From assembly GCA_965224765.1 (NCBI GenBank), contig CBDDAC010000020.1, positions 1 to 64,000 on the forward strand: a stretch of 64,000 nt of DNA. The letters run 5' to 3'. Numbering within the stretch: the stretch's first letter is position 1; each line of letters begins with the position of its first letter. The notes under the pieces were generated by a model that made no database searches, was not told where the DNA came from, and was given only the letters and a program-made list of their open reading frames with translations. This stretch comes from CAZDBA01 sp965224765. GTDB lineage: Bacteria > Planctomycetota > Planctomycetia > Pirellulales > Pirellulaceae. Position numbers and translations under genes: made by a program. Below, piece after piece: positions 25,567 to 34,876 of the stretch.

Positions 25567-26696
25567 TGAACCATCGCCTCAACCAGCTGAGAAATCTGTT
25601 CCTTGGTATGATTCACATTCAAACTGATTCGAAGTCGTGACGTACCTGCAGGAACCGTTGGCGGGCGAATACACGCGACATGCAATCCTTGGCTGGCCAA
25701 TTTCGATTTTAGTTTCATGGTTTTGTCTGCTCCACCGATCAATACCGGGATGATGTGAGATTCAGAAAGCCCACCCGATAGATTGTTGAGTAACAGTTGC
25801 TGTCGAAAAAAGTCTGACAACTGCCTGACTTGTTCACGCTCAGTTTCCAAAGTCGGCAACAACTCCCAAGCGGTCTCAACACCAGCCAATACAACCGGCG
25901 AAGGAGCCGTTGAATAAATCAGGCCGCCTGAAAAATTGACCATCAGGTCTTTGACCGTCGGCGAACACACGACAAATCCACCAGCCGCACCAATCGCTTT
26001 GGAAAAAGTTCCGACCACGACATCGGCCTGGTCTGCGTCCTGCGTCGCCAAACCATATCCTTGATCACCTGCGATCCCAACGGCGTGGGCTTCATCGACA
26101 TAGAGAAAAAAGTTGTACGTCTGTTTCAGGCGATAAAGGTCATCGAGTGGCGCGAGATCGCCATCCATTCCATAAATGCTTTCGACAAAAACGAAGCAGG
26201 CAGAATCGGAGCCCGCATTTTTTTGAAGCAAACTTTCCAATTGATCCATATCGTTGTGAGCAAAACGAGATTGGCGTGCTCCAGCCAGCCGAATTCCGGC
26301 GTGGACACTGGCATGAATCAGACGATCGGAAAGCACAATCGGTTTGGTTCCCAGCAAGTCGGGATTGAGCAAGGTTGAGATGACCGAAGCATTCAGCTGA
26401 AACCCCGTCGAATAGATGATGGCTTGACCGTCTTGGGATTTGGCGGCAGCGATTTTTCGTTCCAACTGGCGGGCAATTTCGGCCTGAGCCCCCAACAACC
26501 GAGATGCCCGCCCTCCAAGCCCAAATTCGCCGACAGCGGCTGAAACGCGAGATATGACGGCTGGATGCTGGCTTAGCCCCAAATAGTCGTTATTTGTGAA
26601 GTCTACGCCGGAAACCTGAGCCTCTGGAAGCTCACGAAAAAGCCCAGACGCCTTGCGTTCCTGCAACCTGCTATCGTATCGTTGTTCCAAATTCAA
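25563..26696 (-). CDS. bioF: 8-amino-7-oxononanoate synthase
   Basis: PLP enzyme condensing pimeloyl-ACP with alanine to 8-amino-7-oxononanoate. FTNNDYLGLSQHPAV and DEAHAVGIAGDQGYGLA are standard, and the PLP Lys is in VVVGTFSKAIGAAGGF. The frame is open upstream to 26819, but that part lies inside bioB on the other strand and is not family-like. Family alignment starts near LEQRYDSRLQERKASG, so a TTG at 26696 (or 26690) is the likely start, leaving only about 28 bases between bioF and bioB. Start is uncertain; identity is not. Confidence 0.92.
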   Translation of the reverse strand: MNLEQRYDSRLQERKASGLFRELPEAQVSGVDFTNNDYLGLSQHPAVISRVSAAVGEFGLGGRASRLLGAQAEIARQLERKIAAAKSQDGQAIIYSTGFQLNASVISTLLNPDLLGTKPIVLSDRLIHASVHAGIRLAGARQSRFAHNDMDQLESLLQKNAGSDSACFVFVESIYGMDGDLAPLDDLYRLKQTYNFFLYVDEAHAVGIAGDQGYGLATQDADQADVVVGTFSKAIGAAGGFVVCSPTVKDLMVNFSGGLIYSTAPSPVVLAGVETAWELLPTLETEREQVRQLSDFFRQQLLLNNLSGGLSESHIIPVLIGGADKTMKLKSKLASQGLHVACIRPPTVPAGTSRLRISLNVNHTKEQISQLVEAMVQ

Positions 26697-26724
26697 AGAG
26701 TTGTTCCGAATTAAAGTTCTGCAA
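26697..26724. promoter_or_regulatory. Very short divergent bioF/bioB gap
   Basis: The two divergent biotin operons are separated by about 28 bases, so promoters and any biotin operator must overlap the coding starts. I see no clear BirA or BioR operator palindrome. Confidence 0.35.
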
Positions 26725-27684
26725 ATGGCAAATGATACCCCAGTCGCCACGGTTACTCGATGGCAAGTCGACGACGCGATCCAGTTGTTCCAAGCACCTT
26801 TCATGGAACTGTTGGACAAAGCTCACACGATTCACAAGGAAAACCACAACCCTAGCTATGTACAAATCAGCACGCTGCTGAGCATCAAAACGGGTGGGTG
26901 TCCTGAAAATTGTAGCTACTGCCCTCAGTCCGCACACTTCAATACAACGGTCAAGAAAGAACCGTTGATGCAAGTCGAAGAAGTCGTTGCTGCCGCTCAA
27001 AAAGCCAAAGAAGCTGGCGCCAGCCGTTTCTGCATGGGAGCTGCCTGGAGAGGCCCTAACGACGAGAACCTTGGCAAGGTCGTCGAGATGGTCAAACAGG
27101 TCAAAGCACTCGGCATGGAGACTTGCGCAACGCTTGGGCTTCTCGAACCTGACCAAGCAACGAAACTCGCCGATGCCGGTCTAGATTATTACAACCACAA
27201 CATCGATACCAGCGAAGAATTCTATTCAGAAATCATCACGACTCGCGGCTTTGAGGATCGCGTCAAAACCCTAGACGTAGTCGATGATGCGGGAATCAAC
27301 GTTTGCTGCGGCGGAATTTTGGGGATGGGCGAATCGGTTGAAGATCGAGCCAGGATGCTTACCTTTCTGGCGAATCGCGAGAAGCCCCCGATGTCGGTTC
27401 CCATCAATCAGTTGATTGCCATTCCCGGTACTCCTTTGGCAAATCAGGCGGATGTTGACCCGTTTGATTTTGTGCGTACGATCGCTGTCGCTCGAATTCT
27501 CTTACCCAAGTCGGCGGTTCGGCTCTCCGCGGGTCGTGAGCAAATGAACGATGAGCTTCAGGCCTTGTGCTTCTTTGCCGGAGCCAACTCGATCTTTTAC
27601 GGTGAGAAACTTCTGACGGCCGACAATCCGGTTCCAGAAAACGATCGCCGGCTGTTCGAGCGATTGAATCTCGTCAGCGAGTAG
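26725..27684 (+). CDS. bioB: Biotin synthase
   Basis: Radical SAM enzyme that inserts sulfur into dethiobiotin. 319 residues from ATG 26725; the frame opens at 26653 but the extra residues are not family-like. The radical SAM cluster motif is GGCPENCSYCPQSAHF (CxxxCxxC), preceded by VQISTLLSIKTGG. The remaining conserved residues, including the Arg that helps bind the second cluster (VRLSAGREQM), are present. It is divergent from the bioF cluster. No bioD (dethiobiotin synthetase) is in the window. Confidence 0.96.
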   Translation: MANDTPVATVTRWQVDDAIQLFQAPFMELLDKAHTIHKENHNPSYVQISTLLSIKTGGCPENCSYCPQSAHFNTTVKKEPLMQVEEVVAAAQKAKEAGASRFCMGAAWRGPNDENLGKVVEMVKQVKALGMETCATLGLLEPDQATKLADAGLDYYNHNIDTSEEFYSEIITTRGFEDRVKTLDVVDDAGINVCCGGILGMGESVEDRARMLTFLANREKPPMSVPINQLIAIPGTPLANQADVDPFDFVRTIAVARILLPKSAVRLSAGREQMNDELQALCFFAGANSIFYGEKLLTADNPVPENDRRLFERLNLVSE

Positions 27685-27714
27685 TGGGTGATGAATCGTG
27701 TTTGAGTTAGGTCA

Positions 27715-27779
27715 ATGGAAACCCGACACGTAAGCGAGGACGAACCCGACACGTCCTCGCTCACGCGTCGGGTTTCCAT
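27715..27779. repeat. 65-bp palindromic element, GGAAACCCGAC family
   Basis: Near-perfect inverted repeat: the left arm begins ATGGAAACCCGACACGTAAG, the right arm ends CACGCGTCGGGTTTCCAT, with about 26 paired bases, two mismatches, and the loop AACCCGACA. The loop is the reverse complement of the loop in the copy at 39019. Confidence 0.88.
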
Positions 27780-27789
27780 AAAGATGTTA

Positions 27790-27840
27790 CCCCAGACTAA
27801 AAGTCTGGGGCCAATGGAAATAGCCGCCCGCGGCAAATAC
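27790..27840 (+). repeat. Two-hairpin dispersed element, copy B
   Basis: Hairpin 1 CCCCAGACT/AGTCTGGGG (27790-27810), spacer CCAATGGAAATA, hairpin 2 GCCGC-CC-GCGGC, then AAATAC. Confidence 0.8.
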
Positions 27841-27868
27841 ATCGCGACGAATCACGTTGCTATTTTTT

Positions 27869-27893
27869 GGGAGGTTGAGGCTCCCGCCGAAAC
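27869..27893 (+). repeat. Dispersed GGGAGGTYRAGGCTCCYGCCGARAC repeat, copy 3
   Basis: Matches copy 2 at every position over 25 bases. The flanks differ. Confidence 0.85.
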
Positions 27894-28155
27894 AAACATT
27901 CTCGATAGGCACCAATGATCTAGGAACTAAAAGCCTTGAGTTCAACCCCCCAGAGCTTTTACGCATTGTCACTCCCCAACAAAAACGGAAGGTGCAGACA
28001 GTTAGAACGATCGAAGGGCCGCAGTTTTGAATCGGCGAGTGCAGGCAAATGGATACCTTCGTGACGCAATCCACCGCACTCGTTCTCACTCGTTCTCTAA
28101 TTTCAGCTCATGTCGAAGCGATTCATGGGCAACTGAACGTACTCGTTATGCGAAC

Positions 28156-29394
28156 CTAGCCTTCGAAGGACTTGAGAATGATAGAAGCGTTGTGCCCGCC
28201 AAAACCAAAGCTGTTGCTCATTACGTAAGTCAGCTTACGTTCTTTGGAAACGTTAGGCGTATAGTCCAAATCACAATCTGGGTCAGGCGTCTCCAAGTTA
28301 ATTGTCGGAGGGACGACTCCATCTCGAAGTGCACAGGTTGAGAAGATGGCTTCTAGTCCGCCACTGGCTCCCAATGAATGCCCCATCTGGCTTTTGGTGC
28401 TGCTAATGGCAAGCTTGTGAGCGTGCCCGCCAAAGACCTGCTTTACTGCCTTGGTCTCCGCCTTGTCACCCAATGGAGTGCTGGTCCCGTGTGCATTGAT
28501 GTAGTCAATCTGTTCAGGAGCAATTTGAGCGTCGTCAATTGCCGCCTGCATGGCACCCGTTGCCCCAATCCCTTCCGCGTCTGGACTCGTGATGTGCCCT
28601 GCATCACAGGTCGTTCCAAACCCAATGACTTCGGAGTAAATATTTGCGCCACGAGCTTTGGCATGTTCCAGTTCTTCGAATACCAGAATCCCAGCACCTT
28701 CGCTAAATACGAAACCATCTCGATCAAGATCAAACGGTCGACTGGCGCCCTTGGGATCATCGTTACGACGAGAGAGGGCTCTCATATTCTGGAACGCTGA
28801 AATTCCCATCCGTGTGATGGCGGCTTCTGCACCCCCCGTCACAACGATGTCCGCGACTCCATGCTGAATATGATTAAACGCATTGCCCATTGCGTTCGTT
28901 GCGCTGGCACAAGCAGTTGCAACGGCGTAATTGGGTCCGCGAAAACCGTAAGCAATCGCGACGTTTCCGCCACCCGCATTCAGCATCAATTTGGGAATCG
29001 TCATCGGCGAAACCCGATCCGGTCCTTTGAGAACCAATCTGGTCATCGCCTCTGAGATCGTTGTCAAACCACCGATCCCGGAACCGATAACGACTCCGAT
29101 TCGTTCTTTGTTTGGCAGATCAGCAATTCCTGAGTCTTTCACAGCATCAGTCGCCGCGACCATCGTAAACTGAGAAAAGCGATCAATTCTTTTGACCTCT
29201 CTCGGTTCGATGTACCCAGTTGGGTCAAAGTCCTTGATGTCACCACCAATCAAGACTTTGATTCCATCCATGTCGACAAGTGTGACCAGAGAGATTCCAC
29301 TCTCCCCTTCGGTCACACGTTTCCAACACTCCTCGACTTGATGTCCCATGGGGCTCACTAAGCCCATTCCGGTGACAACGACACGCCGTCTCAT
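28156..29394 (-). CDS. fabF: Beta-ketoacyl-ACP synthase II
   Basis: Elongating condensing enzyme of type II fatty acid synthesis. 412 residues, normal length. The catalytic triad is complete: Cys in ATACASATNAMGNA, His in NAHGTSTPLGDKAE, and His in KSQMGHSLGASGGLEA. FGFGGHNASIILK closes the fold. It is the last gene of the fabD-fabG-acpP-fabF run, about 120 bases after acpP. Confidence 0.96.
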   Translation of the reverse strand: MRRRVVVTGMGLVSPMGHQVEECWKRVTEGESGISLVTLVDMDGIKVLIGGDIKDFDPTGYIEPREVKRIDRFSQFTMVAATDAVKDSGIADLPNKERIGVVIGSGIGGLTTISEAMTRLVLKGPDRVSPMTIPKLMLNAGGGNVAIAYGFRGPNYAVATACASATNAMGNAFNHIQHGVADIVVTGGAEAAITRMGISAFQNMRALSRRNDDPKGASRPFDLDRDGFVFSEGAGILVFEELEHAKARGANIYSEVIGFGTTCDAGHITSPDAEGIGATGAMQAAIDDAQIAPEQIDYINAHGTSTPLGDKAETKAVKQVFGGHAHKLAISSTKSQMGHSLGASGGLEAIFSTCALRDGVVPPTINLETPDPDCDLDYTPNVSKERKLTYVMSNSFGFGGHNASIILKSFEG

Positions 29395-29513
29395 GCGAAA
29401 ACCTACCTTTTGGTTCGACTAAAAAAGTTGCACGGCAAAGATTCTAAAACCACTTGTTGTGACTCGCGAACTTCACCGCGCATTCAAATTTGAACAAAGC
29501 AATGATGGAAAGA

Positions 29514-29747
29514 CTAAGAAGCCTTTTCGATGTGTTCGATTGCTTCTCCAACCGTTTGAATCTTTTCAGCAGACTCGTCGGGGATGTTAATATCGAATTC
29601 TTCCTCTAACTCCATTACCAATTCAACGGTGTCGAGCGAGTCGGCCCCGAGATCGTTAACAAAGTTTGATTCTCGTTTAATTTTTTCTTTTTCTACGCCC
29701 AGTTGCTCTGCAACAATTTCAACTACGCGTTCTTCGACCGATGCCAT
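29514..29747 (-). CDS. acpP: Acyl carrier protein
   Basis: Carries growing acyl chains on phosphopantetheine. 77 residues; the modified serine is in DLGADSLDTVELVMELEEEF, a perfect ACP signature, and the charge is strongly acidic. A GGAGG site lies just upstream of ATG 29747. Located between fabG and fabF as in many bacteria. Confidence 0.97.
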   Translation of the reverse strand: MASVEERVVEIVAEQLGVEKEKIKRESNFVNDLGADSLDTVELVMELEEEFDINIPDESAEKIQTVGEAIEHIEKAS

Positions 29748-29972
29748 TAATCGGCCTCCTTTTCAAAAACCAATATGTATTGTTGTCCAATTTGGAAGCC
29801 AAATCGACCATGGACTCCGTTTCACAGAGCCTTGCCAATCAAACCTCCAAGTAATTTGCCGCAATTAGCGTCATCAAGATAGAGGATTTCCACAAAAAGG
29901 GTCAAGGCGTGGACCCCCCAAAAGCCATTTTTTCAGGGTTTTCAAGGCTTAACCATTACCTGGGAGTGCCAA

Positions 29973-30734
29973 TTAGGCCGTCATTCCCCCGTCAACCGTC
30001 AACACTTGCCCAGTCACGTAGCTCGAAGCGTGGCTTGCTAGGAATATCACACAGGCCGCGACGTCCTCTGCGGTCCCAATCCGTTTGGCAGGAATACGGT
30101 CCGTCACCTGGCTCAAAATCGCTTCACCGAGCTTCTGGGTCATTTCGCTCTCGATAAAGCCTGGAGCCACGGCGTTCACGGTAACTTTTCGCTTTGCCAG
30201 TTCCTTGGCCAAGCTGCGAGTCAGACCAATCACCCCTGCTTTGGAAGCGGAATAGTTGGTTTGACCCGCGTTTCCAATCAACCCTGAAACACTTGATATA
30301 TTGATAATTCTGCCATAGCGAGCGCGCATCATCGGGCGGCTGGCCGCTCGGCAAAACAAAAAGGTTCCGCGAAGATTCGTCGCGATGACGTCATCCCATT
30401 GGTCATCGGTCATCGCCGGCAACAAGGTATCTCGTGTAATCCCAGCATTGTTCACCAAAATATCGATTTTGCCCCATTCGTCGGCAACCTTATCCACAAC
30501 CGCTGCGACGCTTTCTTTGTCGCTGACATCACAAGACATCGCTTCTGCATCGCCACCGGCTTCTTTGATCGCGGCAACGGTTTCAGCAAGCTTTTCAACA
30601 TTTCTGGCCACGCAGCAAACTTTTGCGCCACATGCAGCCAAGGCAATCGCCATTCCACGACCAAGCCCTTGCGAGGCTCCAGTCACAATCGCATTTTGGC
30701 CGGAAAGATCGACCTTCAATGATTCAATACTCAT
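29973..30734 (-). CDS. fabG: 3-oxoacyl-ACP reductase
   Basis: NADPH-dependent reductase of fatty acid synthesis. 253 residues, classical SDR: cofactor loop TGASQGLGRGMA, NNAGITRDTLL, catalytic Ser in INISSVSGLIGN and YSASKAGVIGLTR with the Tyr and Lys. The PGFIESEMT and VLTVDGGMTA segments are typical FabG. It follows fabD by 27 bases and precedes acpP. Confidence 0.96.
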   Translation of the reverse strand: MSIESLKVDLSGQNAIVTGASQGLGRGMAIALAACGAKVCCVARNVEKLAETVAAIKEAGGDAEAMSCDVSDKESVAAVVDKVADEWGKIDILVNNAGITRDTLLPAMTDDQWDDVIATNLRGTFLFCRAASRPMMRARYGRIINISSVSGLIGNAGQTNYSASKAGVIGLTRSLAKELAKRKVTVNAVAPGFIESEMTQKLGEAILSQVTDRIPAKRIGTAEDVAACVIFLASHASSYVTGQVLTVDGGMTA

Positions 30735-30761
30735 CTAATAGTTTTCCAAAATGTTTGTTAA

Positions 30762-31676
30762 TTAAGCGTCCAGCACGCCGTGTCCTGGCATCTTGCGAGC
30801 GATTCGCTTCATCAGCCCACGCAACACCCGTCCAGGTCCGACCTCGTAATATTCTTCCATTTCATGGTCAATCATCCATCGCAACGAGTCTTCCCAGAGT
30901 ACTGGAGCACAAACTTGCTTGACCAGCAACTCACGCAATTCGGCTGGAAGGTCGTGTGGTTGAGCATCCACATTAGAAACAACCGGGATCCGAGTCTTGC
31001 TGATTTCGACATCCGCTAAGGCGTCCCGAAGTTTTTCAACAGCGGACTCCATAATCTGCGTGTGAAATGCACCGGCAACCGCCAGTGGGATTGCTTTCAT
31101 CGCACCTGCATCCATCGCCCGCTCGGCAATGGTCTCACACGACTGCCGATCACCAGACACAACAATGTTTCCGGGACAGAGCAAATTGGCAACCTGCAAA
31201 GTTTGACCATCACCGCGACAATCCTGGCACAACGCTTCAACGGCTTCGCGATCCATTCCCAGAATGCTAACCATTCCACTTGGAGTCGCCTCAGCTGCCG
31301 ACTGCATGGCCTCACCACGCCGCTGAACAAGCTTTAGCCCGTCTTCAAAGCTCATACCGCCAGCAAAAACTATCGCGGTATACTCGCCCAGGCTCAGCCC
31401 TGCAGCAAAACTGCAACTTTCGACGACTTCAGGCTTCTCAACCTTCAATTTTTCCAAAGCGGCAAGACTACACACATAAAGCGCGGGCTGGCTTCGATCC
31501 GTGGCATTGAGTGCCTCCACAGGCCCCTCAAATATCACTTTCTTCAAGTCATAACCAAGTACGTCGTTGGCGCGATCAAAAAGCTCCGCAGCAGCAGAAA
31601 GTCCTTCGTACAACGATTGGCCCATGCCGACCGTCTGTGCTCCCTGGCCTGGAAATAGAAAAGCAATTCTGCTCAA
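30762..31676 (-). CDS. fabD: Malonyl-CoA:ACP transacylase
   Basis: Loads malonyl groups onto ACP. 304 residues. FLFPGQGAQTVGMG at the start, the nucleophile in AGLSLGEYTAI, and the catalytic His in AVAGAFHTQIM are all standard. First gene of the fab run; plsX, rpmF and fabH, which often precede it, are not in this window. Confidence 0.95.
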   Translation of the reverse strand: MSRIAFLFPGQGAQTVGMGQSLYEGLSAAAELFDRANDVLGYDLKKVIFEGPVEALNATDRSQPALYVCSLAALEKLKVEKPEVVESCSFAAGLSLGEYTAIVFAGGMSFEDGLKLVQRRGEAMQSAAEATPSGMVSILGMDREAVEALCQDCRGDGQTLQVANLLCPGNIVVSGDRQSCETIAERAMDAGAMKAIPLAVAGAFHTQIMESAVEKLRDALADVEISKTRIPVVSNVDAQPHDLPAELRELLVKQVCAPVLWEDSLRWMIDHEMEEYYEVGPGRVLRGLMKRIARKMPGHGVLDA

Positions 31677-31884
31677 AACGTCACGTATTGGGTTGGATTA
31701 TTGGTTCAATCAACCCGAAATCGTAAAGCGACCATTTTTTTTGTCAACGTGCCGAAACTCGCCACTTCTAGAATCAAGGAGAACGGCGGCAAAAGCCATA
31801 AAAGCACGGAACAACAATTGATATCACCAATGCTCTGAGAGTAGCGGACGCGAATGCTCTTCCTCCGCCAAAACATTTCCCGCC

Positions 31885-32907
31885 TTAAAACAATCTGTGC
31901 CCATTCTCTTCCCTGGGCGGTGGCACGACGTTCATATGCTCAAAGCCTTTGACGGTTGCGATGCGTCCGCGTGATGTTCGCAGAATCAACTCGCTTCGCA
32001 ATAGAAAGGGCTCGACATCGTCTTCAAGCGTATCACTCGACGTATTCATCGTTGCGGCAATCGTTTCAATCCCACTCGGCCCGCCGCCACAAATTCGGAC
32101 CAGAGTATCCAGGTACTTACGATCCTGCCGGTCCAGTCCCAAATTATCGATCCCAGACATTTCCAAGGCAGCTCTGGCTACCTGCAAACTAATGACACCA
32201 TCCGCACGAGACTGGGCGTAATCTCGCACCCAACGAAGGCGATTATTTGCAACACGTGGTGTACTGCGGCTGCGTTCGGCAATTTCAGCAGCGGCTTCCG
32301 ATGCGATCTCGATTTTTAACTTGCCTGCGTTGCGTTCCACAATCGTCTGCAACTCATCCTGAGTATAAAAATCCAAATGCTCACGCATCTGAAATCGATC
32401 CCTCAAGGGAGCGGTAAGCATTCCCGCTCGAGTTGTCGCTCCAATCAACGTAAACGGCTTCAATTGAAAGTTATGGGTTCGTGCATTAATTCCGTCTCCG
32501 AGAATAATGTCGATTCGAAAATCTTCCATCGCAGTGTACAGGTACTCTTCGACAATTTTGGGGATCCGATGGATCTCGTCGATAAAAAGAACTTGCCGCT
32601 CCTGCAAATTGGTCAAATTCGGCACCAGGTCTTTTGGCGCTTTCAAGCTTGGACCGCTCAAAAAATCGATGTGCACACCCATCTCTTGCGGAATACAATG
32701 GCCGAACGTCGTTTTGCCTAATCCAGGGGGTCCATCAAACAGGATATGCCCAAGTACATCTCCACGCTGTTGAGTCGCATCAATCGCGATTCGCAAGCGT
32801 TCAATCACATCACGCTGTCCTACCATTTGATCCAGCATACTGGGACGAAGCTTGGGATCGTCGTCCTCAGGCTCGGGTGTATTAGAAAGCAGCGTCTCGC
32901 GTGTCAT
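31885..32907 (-). CDS. ruvB: Holliday junction branch migration ATPase
   Basis: AAA+ motor of the RuvAB complex. 340 residues, typical. The N-terminal LRPSMLDQMVGQ and FDGPPGLGKTTFG Walker A, VLFIDEIHRIPKIVEEYLY Walker B, and the C-terminal winged helix (RTSRGRIATVKGFEHM) are all present. Arg finger region TRAGMLTAPLRDRF is intact. ruvA and ruvC are not nearby. The stop lies about 200 bases downstream of fabD's upstream gap. Confidence 0.96.
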   Translation of the reverse strand: MTRETLLSNTPEPEDDDPKLRPSMLDQMVGQRDVIERLRIAIDATQQRGDVLGHILFDGPPGLGKTTFGHCIPQEMGVHIDFLSGPSLKAPKDLVPNLTNLQERQVLFIDEIHRIPKIVEEYLYTAMEDFRIDIILGDGINARTHNFQLKPFTLIGATTRAGMLTAPLRDRFQMREHLDFYTQDELQTIVERNAGKLKIEIASEAAAEIAERSRSTPRVANNRLRWVRDYAQSRADGVISLQVARAALEMSGIDNLGLDRQDRKYLDTLVRICGGGPSGIETIAATMNTSSDTLEDDVEPFLLRSELILRTSRGRIATVKGFEHMNVVPPPREENGHRLF

Positions 32908-32963
32908 CCGGATTCAATCGTATAATGGCGGCGTAGAAGTGCGAAACTCGCATTTCGAACAAA

Positions 32964-32992
32964 GGAAGCCAGGACACGGCGTCCTGGACTTT
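32964..32992. repeat. Short inverted repeat CCAGGAC...GTCCTGG
   Basis: CCAGGAC and GTCCTGG form a perfect 7-bp stem extended by GGAA/TTCC. It sits between divergent ruvB and the regulator gene, so it could be an operator as well as a repeat. Confidence 0.45.
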
Positions 32993-33063
32993 CCGAAAGA
33001 ATATACCAGAGAAAATTCAACTCAGGAAACCTCGTTCAACGCAAGTTAAACGACTTCACGCAT

Positions 33064-34431
33064 ATGCCCAAACCTCGCTCTAGCAAATCAACGCTGTTCG
33101 AAGTAATGAATAACGCCGTTTGCCCGCTGTACATTCTGGATCAACAGGGACAAATCCTGTTTGCCAACGAACCGCTGTGCAAATGGCTCAACATGGAGTT
33201 CGATCTGATCAAGATGGTGTCCTGCCAGCCCACAACGGACCGAACCGAACGCCAGCCAGAAGATGCGATTCGCGGTCTCGCTGTTCCGCCAACGGCATAC
33301 CAGGAACGAATTTCCCAAGGCAAAGTTTTTCGCACTGCGGCAGATCGACACTTGATTTGGCGCTCCGCCAGCTTCACCCGCCTCAGCGGAACCAACGAAG
33401 TTCGAGGAAATATTCTGGTCACACTGAGCAACGAAGATCAATCAATCGATGCAATTCCCGAACATCCCACCTCCTGGGTTCGACAAGTCATTGCGGATCT
33501 TCGAACGTTTGAAACACAGCGGTATGGCTTTGACCACTTTATTGGGCTCAGCCCTCAAGCCCAACGACTCAACAAACAAATTCAGGTTGCCTGCAAAACA
33601 GATTGCAATTTGACACTGGTTGGCCCTGTGGGTTCCGGGCTGGCCGAACTTGGACGCCTGATCCATCAAGCTCGCTGGAATGACCAGAAGGCGTCACTCA
33701 CCGAGATCCCGTGCCCAATGGCGGACGCGCAAAGCATCCAGAACACCATTCTTCAAATTCAGAGGGAGCGCAACAAGGAAGCGACCAGCAATTGGCTAAT
33801 GCTAGTCGATGCCGAAAAACTGAGCGAACAAGCAGCTCATGAACTTTGCGGATTCCTGCAATTACCGAATCACAATCTAAAAATCATTTCACTTTTTTCG
33901 CATCTCGATTCAATCGCCGCTCCACTCCTGAGCTTTCTCAACATCCAGGAAGTCAATGTGCCTGCACTGAGGGATCGCAAAACCGATATCCCGATCCTCG
34001 CCAGCTATCTTCTCAAGCTCCACAGCAGGAATGACGTGATCGAATTCAATCTGGCGGCCCAACAAGCACTGGTTGATTACAACTGGCCATGTAATCTGGA
34101 AGAGTTAGAGCAAACGGTTTCTGAAATCGCGTCGAGGCCAGAGCAGGACGTTGTCGCTCTGGATGATTTCCCCGATCGATTCAAGCACGCACTGCAGGCT
34201 CAGCAAATTGGTGGCAGTCAAGTGACTCAAATTGATCTTGATGGGTATCTGGCTTCAATTGAAGCTAAACTGATCGGGCGAGCGATGCAGCAAGCCAACA
34301 ACAACAAAGCAAAAGCTTGCAAACTACTGGGAATCAGTCGTGCAAAACTTGGGCGCCGAATTCAAGTCCTGGGTATCGGTGAAGATGATTCGGATCCCAT
34401 CATCTTTGAAGAGAGTCTCGACAATGAATAG
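33064..34431 (+). CDS. PAS domain / degenerate sigma54-activator-like AAA / Fis-type HTH regulator
   Basis: 455 residues. Residues 10-110 are PAS-like (VCPLYILDQQGQILFANEPL). Residues 150-345 follow the layout of enhancer-binding-protein AAA domains (FIGLSPQAQRLNKQIQ; VPALRDRKTDIPILASYLL), but Walker A is LTLVGPVGSGLAEL with no Lys-Thr/Ser, Walker B is WLMLVDAEKL, and no GAFTGA loop is seen, so ATP hydrolysis and sigma54 contact are unlikely. The C-terminus is a Fis-type helix-turn-helix (IGRAMQQANNNKAKACKLLG). Infer a DNA-binding regulator that has lost its motor function. Overlaps the next gene by 8 bases. Confidence 0.72.
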   Translation: MPKPRSSKSTLFEVMNNAVCPLYILDQQGQILFANEPLCKWLNMEFDLIKMVSCQPTTDRTERQPEDAIRGLAVPPTAYQERISQGKVFRTAADRHLIWRSASFTRLSGTNEVRGNILVTLSNEDQSIDAIPEHPTSWVRQVIADLRTFETQRYGFDHFIGLSPQAQRLNKQIQVACKTDCNLTLVGPVGSGLAELGRLIHQARWNDQKASLTEIPCPMADAQSIQNTILQIQRERNKEATSNWLMLVDAEKLSEQAAHELCGFLQLPNHNLKIISLFSHLDSIAAPLLSFLNIQEVNVPALRDRKTDIPILASYLLKLHSRNDVIEFNLAAQQALVDYNWPCNLEELEQTVSEIASRPEQDVVALDDFPDRFKHALQAQQIGGSQVTQIDLDGYLASIEAKLIGRAMQQANNNKAKACKLLGISRAKLGRRIQVLGIGEDDSDPIIFEESLDNE

Positions 34432-34876
34432 CTCACCCCATCGGGCGCTTGGTCATCTCCTACTGCTTCCCAAGACGGATCGTTGGTCCAGTGCGATCCT
34501 AAACCAGGTCAACCAAGACCAGATCGTGGTTCGAACTTTTGAAACCCAACAATCGCTCTGCCAAGATCTTAGGCTCTACCCCAATCGCGTTGTGGTCGTC
34601 GAACTGACCGAGACACTGGACTCCATCGGACTAAAGTTGCTGTGGAAACTCTCCAGACGGCTGGGCTTCCCTCTGATTGCAGCAGGAGATTTTGCCACGG
34701 AGCAAGCCCGCATTCCATTGATCCAAGCCGGGTTCGCCGAGACCTTTAGCTCAACAGCAGAAGTCGAACGCTTGCTCAAACTGTCGGTCGATTTTCTAAA
34801 GAAACAAACAGTCGCCAGTTTGACAATCGAGCAGCAAGTTGCCCGAGACCTGCCTTGGACTCCTACTGATAAATGA
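34424..34876 (+). CDS. Unknown protein translationally coupled to the PAS/Fis regulator
   Basis: 150 residues from ATG 34424, which overlaps the end of the regulator gene; the frame opens at 34340 but those residues lie inside the regulator. The pattern of alternating strands and helices (HLLLLPKTDRWSSAIL; RVVVVELTETL; FPLIAAGDFA; IPLIQAGFAETF) recalls a receiver-like fold, yet no phosphoacceptor Asp cluster is apparent. Product and role unknown; the overlap suggests it works with the regulator. Confidence 0.6.
   Translation: MNSSPHRALGHLLLLPKTDRWSSAILNQVNQDQIVVRTFETQQSLCQDLRLYPNRVVVVELTETLDSIGLKLLWKLSRRLGFPLIAAGDFATEQARIPLIQAGFAETFSSTAEVERLLKLSVDFLKKQTVASLTIEQQVARDLPWTPTDK

Larger units (their letters stand above)
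27685..28155. other. Repeat island between bioB and fabF
   Basis: No gene in 471 bases. Three dispersed repeat families sit within 180 bases (27715-27779, 27790-27840, 27869-27893). The short open frames that cross it are made of repeat sequence. Confidence 0.65.
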
